Assembly: GCF_039941195.1 (NCBI RefSeq)
Contig: NZ_JBDVFA010000066.1
Location: 1-64,000, forward strand
Direction of reading: 5' to 3'
Origin: Aurantibacter_A sp039941195
GTDB lineage: Bacteria > Bacteroidota > Bacteroidia > Flavobacteriales > Flavobacteriaceae
DNA: 64,000 bases
The notes beneath the pieces are model-generated. The model made no database searches. It saw only the letters and a list, made by a program, of their open reading frames with translations, and was not told the origin of the DNA. This document shows, piece by piece, positions 60,204 to 64,000 of this stretch. A program made the translations under genes and the position numbers. Every line of letters starts with the position of its first letter. Position 1 is the stretch's first letter.

Positions 60204-60219
60204 GGGCACACCATTTGCA
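60204..60219 (+). promoter_or_regulatory. sigma-54 promoter
   Basis: GGGCAC (60204-60209) and TTGCA (60215-60219) carry the diagnostic GG (-25/-24, 60205-60206) and GC (-13/-12, 60217-60218) with exactly 10 bases between. The only departure from TGGCAC-N5-TTGCA is the first base. Transcription would begin near 60230, 27 bases before the ATG at 60257. Confidence 0.75.
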
Positions 60220-60256
60220 TTTTCAGAGTCAATTAAAAACCTCTAAAAATAATACT

Positions 60257-60616
60257 ATGGTAAAATATGTAATTGCTTTTTTATTTTCAGTTAGCACGTT
60301 AAGTGCACAAAACTCAACTAATCAAGATTCCAATGTTCAAGTCGGCGATGTTTTTACAATTGGTTCTGCTGAAAGTAACTCCTATAAACATATCAACTTT
60401 CCTCGCGCTAATTTTATAATCAAACGTGGGGGAATTCTCAACTATAAAAAAATACCTGGAAGTTTGGTGGAAATAACTTCTGTTAAAGAAAAAGCTGATG
60501 GCACAACAGCTGTAAAGTTAAAACGGAAAAATGGCACTCGATTTTTTGGTAGCCATAAAGTAGTAGAAGCAGATATCTATGCAGCCGTAAATTCGGGGGA
60601 ATTGCAAGCTAAATAG
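60257..60616 (+). CDS. small secreted protein under a sigma-54 promoter, unknown family
   Basis: A 119-residue protein with a signal peptide (MVKYVIAFLFSVSTLSAQ). The mature 100 residues look like a small all-beta domain (VQVGDVFTIGSAESNSYKHI, FIIKRGGILNYKKIPGSLVEITSV, AVKLKRKNGTRFFGSHKVVEADIYAAV) with no cysteine. The KLKRKNGTRFFGS segment suggests a dehydrin-free, SH3-like barrel, but I do not recognise the family. I chose ATG 60257; the in-frame TTG at 60215 is the -12 element of the promoter. It is the first gene controlled by the probable sigma-54 promoter beside the kinase and activator, so it is likely the main target of that pair. Confidence 0.72.
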   Translation: MVKYVIAFLFSVSTLSAQNSTNQDSNVQVGDVFTIGSAESNSYKHINFPRANFIIKRGGILNYKKIPGSLVEITSVKEKADGTTAVKLKRKNGTRFFGSHKVVEADIYAAVNSGELQAK

Positions 60617-60752
60617 ATACTTGTTTTTCTTGAGACTTCCACTTAACACATTATCAATATTAGTTCGTTCAAATACGCGGTTATGGTTAGGTGGATTTTC
60701 TCTTTCATCAAAATTATTGTTTGAAAATAAATGGATATAAAAGCATAGCAAA

Positions 60753-61172
60753 ATGAAATACGGAAATATTGTTTTGGAAAAAAAAGAATATGTACTTCTT
60801 AAGCGTTTAATGAATCTTTCTGGGTATTACAAAGATGCAACACTTCGTACTTCAGTTGAAAAATTAGTTGGCGAAATGGAACTCGCTTTAATCCAAAACG
60901 AAGAAGATATGCCAATAGATATTATTCGCTTTAATTCAACGGTAACAATTGCTTCTGAGGATGGATGGAATAGAACATTTAAATTGGTAATGCCTACCGA
61001 TAGTGATGTGCGTAATAATAAAATTTCAATTCTAACGCCAATGGGTGCTGCAGTAATTGGTTATAGTGAGGGTGATACCTTAGTATGGGAGTTTCCATCT
61101 GGAAAGAAAAAAATAACGATTGAGAAAGTTGTCCAAGAAAATGAACACATCAATATAAATATGATATTATGA
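60753..61172 (+). CDS. GreA/GreB-Rnk-like transcription factor
   Basis: A 139-residue protein with a short helical N-terminus (MKYGNIVLEKKEYVLLKRLMNLSGYYKDATLR) and a C-terminal FKBP-like GreA/GreB domain (FNSTVTIASEDGWNRTFKLVMPTDSDVRNNKISILTPMGAAVIG, then a VWEFPSGKKKITIEKV strand). The long coiled-coil that carries the catalytic acidic residues in GreA is missing, so it is closer to Rnk, which binds RNA polymerase without transcript cleavage. It probably modulates transcription during stress. Its stop overlaps the next start by four bases (ATGA). The 136-base upstream gap shows no GG-N10-GC sigma-54 motif. Confidence 0.82.
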   Translation: MKYGNIVLEKKEYVLLKRLMNLSGYYKDATLRTSVEKLVGEMELALIQNEEDMPIDIIRFNSTVTIASEDGWNRTFKLVMPTDSDVRNNKISILTPMGAAVIGYSEGDTLVWEFPSGKKKITIEKVVQENEHININMIL

Positions 61173-61564
61173 AGGCAACACAATCATTTTATCCCTACGA
61201 AATTGACCGTAAGGTAATCATGAAAAAAGACAAAGCAGAGCTAAATAATTGGACGAATGATTTAGAATATATAAACGAAGAATTAGAATACTTATTAATG
61301 ATTCAAGAACAGTTTTTAAACAATTCTAATTTATATCAACAATTACATTCAATAAGACGAGAGAATACATTGAAGCTCGGATCATTATATAGATACGAAG
61401 GTGGAATACGAAATGTCATGAATGACAACGCTGCCTATTGCGATTCATTCTATTTCAATAACCACGAAAAGAATCGAAATATGTATTTAGAGCATTTAAC
61501 AAAATATAGAACTATTAAATCTAAAGTACTTTCTAAAATAGCAGTAGATGCAAAAGATAATTAA
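61169..61564 (+). CDS. small charged helical protein of unknown function
   Basis: A 131-residue protein of three predicted helices, rich in Glu, Asn, Tyr and Lys. Residues 20-50 (DKAELNNWTNDLEYINEELEYLLMIQEQF) form an acidic amphipathic helix; 60-105 form another with RYEGGIRNVMND; the end NMYLEHLTKYRTIKSKVLSKI is basic. No signal peptide or membrane segment. I do not recognise the family. Its ATGA overlap with the Rnk/GreA-like gene means the two are translated together, and it may be a partner of that factor; this is inference from position. Confidence 0.65.
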   Translation: MKATQSFYPYEIDRKVIMKKDKAELNNWTNDLEYINEELEYLLMIQEQFLNNSNLYQQLHSIRRENTLKLGSLYRYEGGIRNVMNDNAAYCDSFYFNNHEKNRNMYLEHLTKYRTIKSKVLSKIAVDAKDN

Positions 61565-61569
61565 TTAAT

Positions 61570-61608
61570 GACATAAAGCTAAATACAAAATGTTTCCCGT
61601 TTTATGTC
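61570..61608. repeat. inverted repeat before the universal stress protein gene
   Basis: GACATAAA (61570-61577) and TTTATGTC (61601-61608) are exact reverse complements with a 23-base spacer, ending 15 bases before the start codon at 61624. It could be a leader hairpin or a two-site operator. Confidence 0.35.
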
Positions 61609-61623
61609 TCTAAAACAATCATC

Positions 61624-62466
61624 ATGGGAAAAAAGATATTACTACCAACAGATTTTTCATTAAGCTCTTGGCATGCTATTCAATATGCAATTAAACTTTT
61701 TGAAAAATACGAATGTGATTTTTACATTTTAAACACTTATGTAAAAGATGCACAAGGTCTTGACAATATTACATTATTAGACCCTGATGAGGCTTTCAAC
61801 AAAATGTCTGAAAAAAAATCGAAAGAGGGTCTTGGCGATATACTAACACAATTATTGTTAATTAAGACTCCACTTAACCACCGCTTTCATGTTCTATCAC
61901 GATCTACTGTATTAGTAAACGCCATAAAAGATGTTGCGGAAAGCCTTAAGATAGATATGATAATTATGGGTGCAAAAGGCATGTCTAATAAAAAAGGAAG
62001 ATATGGCAAAAACACATTGGCAGTAATTGAAAACAATAGAACATGCCCCATAATAATTGTTCCAAAAAATGTTAGTCTGGGCAATTTAAAAGAAATAGTG
62101 TTTACCACAAATTTTAATGTAAATTTAAATGAGAATAAAGTAAAGTCTTTAGCCGAAATTGCTAAAATCTATAATGCAAAGGTTCAAATATTAAGCCTAG
62201 TAAAAGACAAAAATCACACCAAAAACCAACAAAAGAACAAGTTGTTTCTACAAGAACAACTGAAAGGAATTGACCATGAGTTCAATGTGCTTCAGAACGT
62301 AAAATTAGCTACAGCATTAAGCTGCTTTGTTACTATAAAGCATAGTAATATGATTAGTTATATTAATAAAAAACCTTCAATTTGGAAAATTTTAGGTTTT
62401 GGCAAACCTAATCTTGAACATTTGGGCTTCTTTAAAGATGTACCGGTTTTAGCGTTACATGAATAA
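61624..62466 (+). CDS. universal stress protein, tandem-domain
   Basis: A 280-residue cytoplasmic protein. The first Usp domain (about 1-145) is standard: KKILLPTDFSLSSWHAIQYAIKLFEKY at the start, and the ATP-binding G-x2-G-x9-G-(S/T) type segment IIMGAKGMSNKKGRYGKNTLAVIEN followed by CPIIIVPKN. The second domain (about 150-280) retains the core strands (KEIVFTTNFNVNLNENKVKSL; KVQILSLV) but lacks the nucleotide-binding glycine motif, so it is probably degenerate. It lies within the group downstream of the sigma-54 activator; Usp proteins are induced by starvation, redox or osmotic stress. Confidence 0.88.
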   Translation: MGKKILLPTDFSLSSWHAIQYAIKLFEKYECDFYILNTYVKDAQGLDNITLLDPDEAFNKMSEKKSKEGLGDILTQLLLIKTPLNHRFHVLSRSTVLVNAIKDVAESLKIDMIIMGAKGMSNKKGRYGKNTLAVIENNRTCPIIIVPKNVSLGNLKEIVFTTNFNVNLNENKVKSLAEIAKIYNAKVQILSLVKDKNHTKNQQKNKLFLQEQLKGIDHEFNVLQNVKLATALSCFVTIKHSNMISYINKKPSIWKILGFGKPNLEHLGFFKDVPVLALHE

Positions 62467-62571
62467 CAAATTCCAGAGTATTAATTTTGAAAACTTTATG
62501 ACATTTAACTAGCGCTAATAATTCTTAAATACTTTTTCAAGACGTAATTTTGTATTTCAAATAATTCGAAA

Positions 62572-63816
62572 ATGAATACAGGGATGTCTCGAATAATTTA
62601 TCAATACCTTCTAAAAATAGGTTTAAGGGAGAACCTAGCTATCTATTTAAATTTGCTAATAATTTTGATAGGTGCCATGATTATTGCTTGGTTCTTAGAT
62701 ATAATTATATGGAAAATCCTGCGTCACTTATCCTTAAGATTTGCAAGACAGTCTAAAACGAACTTCGATAATTTTTTAGTAGCTAATAGAGTGCCCCGCT
62801 ATTTAGCGCATACAATTCCATTATATATTCTATTCGAATGTATTCCTATTGCTTTTATAGATTTTGAATACGGTGGTAATATCGCTTTAAAAATACTTCG
62901 AATAACAGGCGTAGTATTAGTGCTTTATGTGGTTAAAAGCATATTTAGGAGTATTAATGATTATTTAAAAACAAAACCAAGGTTTCGCGATAAACCGATG
63001 GATAGCTATATTCAGGTGTTTATGATTTTCGCATGGTTTATTGGCATCCTAACCATTTTCGCGATAATTACCGACGTTTATATTTGGAAATTTTTTACCG
63101 CTCTAGGAGCTGGATCAGCTGTTATATTATTAATTTTTAAAGATTCTATTTTAGGTTTAGTCGCTAGTATTCAAGTTAGTATAAATGACATGGTGCGCAT
63201 TGGCGATTGGATTACTTTTGACAAATATGGTGCTGATGGTGAGGTAAGCGAAATTACGCTTGCAACTGTGAAAGTTCAAAATTTTGACAAAACTATTACC
63301 ACAATTCCAACCTATGCATTAATATCAGATTCTTTTAAGAATTGGCGAGGAATGCAGGATTCAGAAGGAAGACGAATAAAACGTGCTTTAATTATAAGCC
63401 AAAAAAGTATTCGATTTTTAACAGATGAAGATATAGAATCCTTAAAAAAAATAGAGCTCGTTAAACCCTATTTAGAAACAAGGTCGGAACAAATAAATAA
63501 TTATAATACTTCTCATGATGTAAATAAAGAATTAGCTTTAAATGGTAGAAATCTCACAAATATTGGGGTATTCAGAAAATACGCTAATGATTATTTGCAA
63601 AACCATTCTGCTGTAAATAAAAATATGACCTTAATGGTTCGCCAATTAGAACCATCAGCACAAGGTATTCCATTAGAAATTTATGCCTTCAGTAGCGATA
63701 AGCGCTGGGAAAATTATGAATACGTAATGGCAGATATATTTGATCATTTGTTAGCTGCACTACCCTATTTTTATTTAGAGATTTATGAATTCCCTAATGC
63801 AATCAAATTAAATTAA
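62572..63816 (+). CDS. small-conductance mechanosensitive channel, YbdG-like
   Basis: A 414-residue MscS-family channel, close in length and layout to E. coli YbdG (415). Five hydrophobic segments lie in the first 200 residues (about 24-50, 78-97, 105-125, 146-168 and 170-195). The last, FFTALGAGSAVILLIFKDSILGLVASIQVSINDMVRIGDWI, is the pore helix with small residues, followed by the MscS beta-domain (SEITLATVKVQNFDKTITTIPTYALISDSFKNWRGM). The C-terminal part is a long soluble domain. Such channels open under membrane tension and release solutes during hypo-osmotic shock. A -7-like TAATTTTG (62545-62552) lies 20 bases before the ATG. Confidence 0.92.
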   Translation: MNTGMSRIIYQYLLKIGLRENLAIYLNLLIILIGAMIIAWFLDIIIWKILRHLSLRFARQSKTNFDNFLVANRVPRYLAHTIPLYILFECIPIAFIDFEYGGNIALKILRITGVVLVLYVVKSIFRSINDYLKTKPRFRDKPMDSYIQVFMIFAWFIGILTIFAIITDVYIWKFFTALGAGSAVILLIFKDSILGLVASIQVSINDMVRIGDWITFDKYGADGEVSEITLATVKVQNFDKTITTIPTYALISDSFKNWRGMQDSEGRRIKRALIISQKSIRFLTDEDIESLKKIELVKPYLETRSEQINNYNTSHDVNKELALNGRNLTNIGVFRKYANDYLQNHSAVNKNMTLMVRQLEPSAQGIPLEIYAFSSDKRWENYEYVMADIFDHLLAALPYFYLEIYEFPNAIKLN

Positions 63817-63847
63817 TTTTACGGTCGCAATAATAGCAATTAATATT

Positions 63848-64000
63848 TTAGGCTTTTTGGTAAGAGGAGCGAATTAACTTATTATGAATCGATTTCAATT
63901 TCTTTGCAGGGTATCCTAATTTAAATAAAATAACCAAAACTAGATTGGATAAATTAACACGTAAATAAGAATTACACTCGTACTTTCTAGAGGAAACGAT
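63848..64000 (-). CDS. C-terminal fragment of a minus-strand gene entering from the right edge
   Basis: An open frame of 50 codons runs from the right edge to TAA at 63848-63850, convergent with the channel gene. The visible peptide (SYLRVNLSNLVLVILF, KLGYPAKKLKSIHNKLIRSS, end YQKA) has a hydrophobic stretch and a basic helix. The other two minus-strand frames are closed within 20 codons. The family is not recognisable, and chance openness of 50 codons in AT-rich DNA cannot be excluded. Confidence 0.45.
   Translation of the reverse strand: MVSSRKYECNSYLRVNLSNLVLVILFKLGYPAKKLKSIHNKLIRSSYQKA

Noticed and set aside
1..64000. tRNA, rRNA, CRISPR array, insertion sequence, prophage or attachment site
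   Set aside because: I found no cloverleaf-like segment, no regularly spaced repeat, no transposase or integrase motif and no direct-repeat boundaries; the window is gene-dense without gaps above 300 bases.

Overview
The window looks like chromosomal DNA of a marine-type Flavobacteriaceae (Bacteroidota). The evidence is AT-rich coding sequence, near absence of Shine-Dalgarno sites, promoters of the Bacteroidota form TTG-N19/20-TAnnTTTG, a protein with a type IX secretion C-terminal sorting domain, many DUF families typical of the phylum (DUF4199, DUF2490, DUF3089), a 950-residue CarB, and a bifunctional TPS/TPP. I cannot fix the genus. I see no tRNA, rRNA, insertion sequence, prophage or CRISPR array, so this reads as core chromosome with a few accessory genes.

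Layout. 1-9.9 kb: end of a probable hydrolase, bestrophin-like channel, GIY-YIG-like protein, carB, rpmH, a secreted protein with a TPR membrane protein, cls with a lytic transglycosylase, a small alpha/beta hydrolase and a mini-GNAT protein. 9.9-18.2 kb: mtaB, a GlmU-like protein and rpmE2 on the minus strand, then DUF4199, a GT2 glycosyltransferase, phosphohexomutase and MsbA-type ABC exporter on the plus strand. 18.2-19.8 kb: ECF sigma factor, membrane anti-sigma-like protein and periplasmic sensor-like protein. 19.8-30.7 kb: propeller lipoprotein, rsmB-like methyltransferase, HxlR regulator, purL, DUF3089 lipoprotein and a T9SS cargo protein. 30.9-38.8 kb: fatty-acid beta-oxidation locus (acyl-CoA ligase, MarR regulator, FadB/N, thiolase, acyl-CoA dehydrogenase) with a perfect 34-bp palindrome at the marR promoter. 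38.9-44.3 kb: GH15 enzyme divergent from TPS/TPP, then FabV. 44.4-47.6 kb: M1 aminopeptidase, pabB, pabC. 47.7-50.7 kb: a large ThuA / sugar dehydrogenase / PKD / cytochrome c lipoprotein gene cut by one in-frame amber codon. 50.8-56 kb: two OmdA (YdeI-like) proteins, an MFS transporter, DUF2490, a hydrolase-OsmC fusion and a YceI-like lipoprotein. 56-64 kb: ECF sigma and RskA-like anti-sigma, then a soluble histidine kinase, an NtrC-type sigma-54 activator, a sigma-54 promoter, a small secreted protein, a Rnk/GreA-like factor, a small unknown, a universal stress protein and a YbdG-like mechanosensitive channel.

How they work together. The most system-like part is 57.6-63.8 kb: a cytoplasmic two-component pair next to a well-spaced sigma-54 promoter and a string of stress genes, suggesting a local envelope or osmotic stress regulon. 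The second is the MarR-controlled beta-oxidation block. The split lipoprotein gene at 47.7-50.7 kb is the clearest lesion. At three genes the TTG inside a promoter element is in frame with the coding sequence, and the true ATG lies 24-42 bases downstream.
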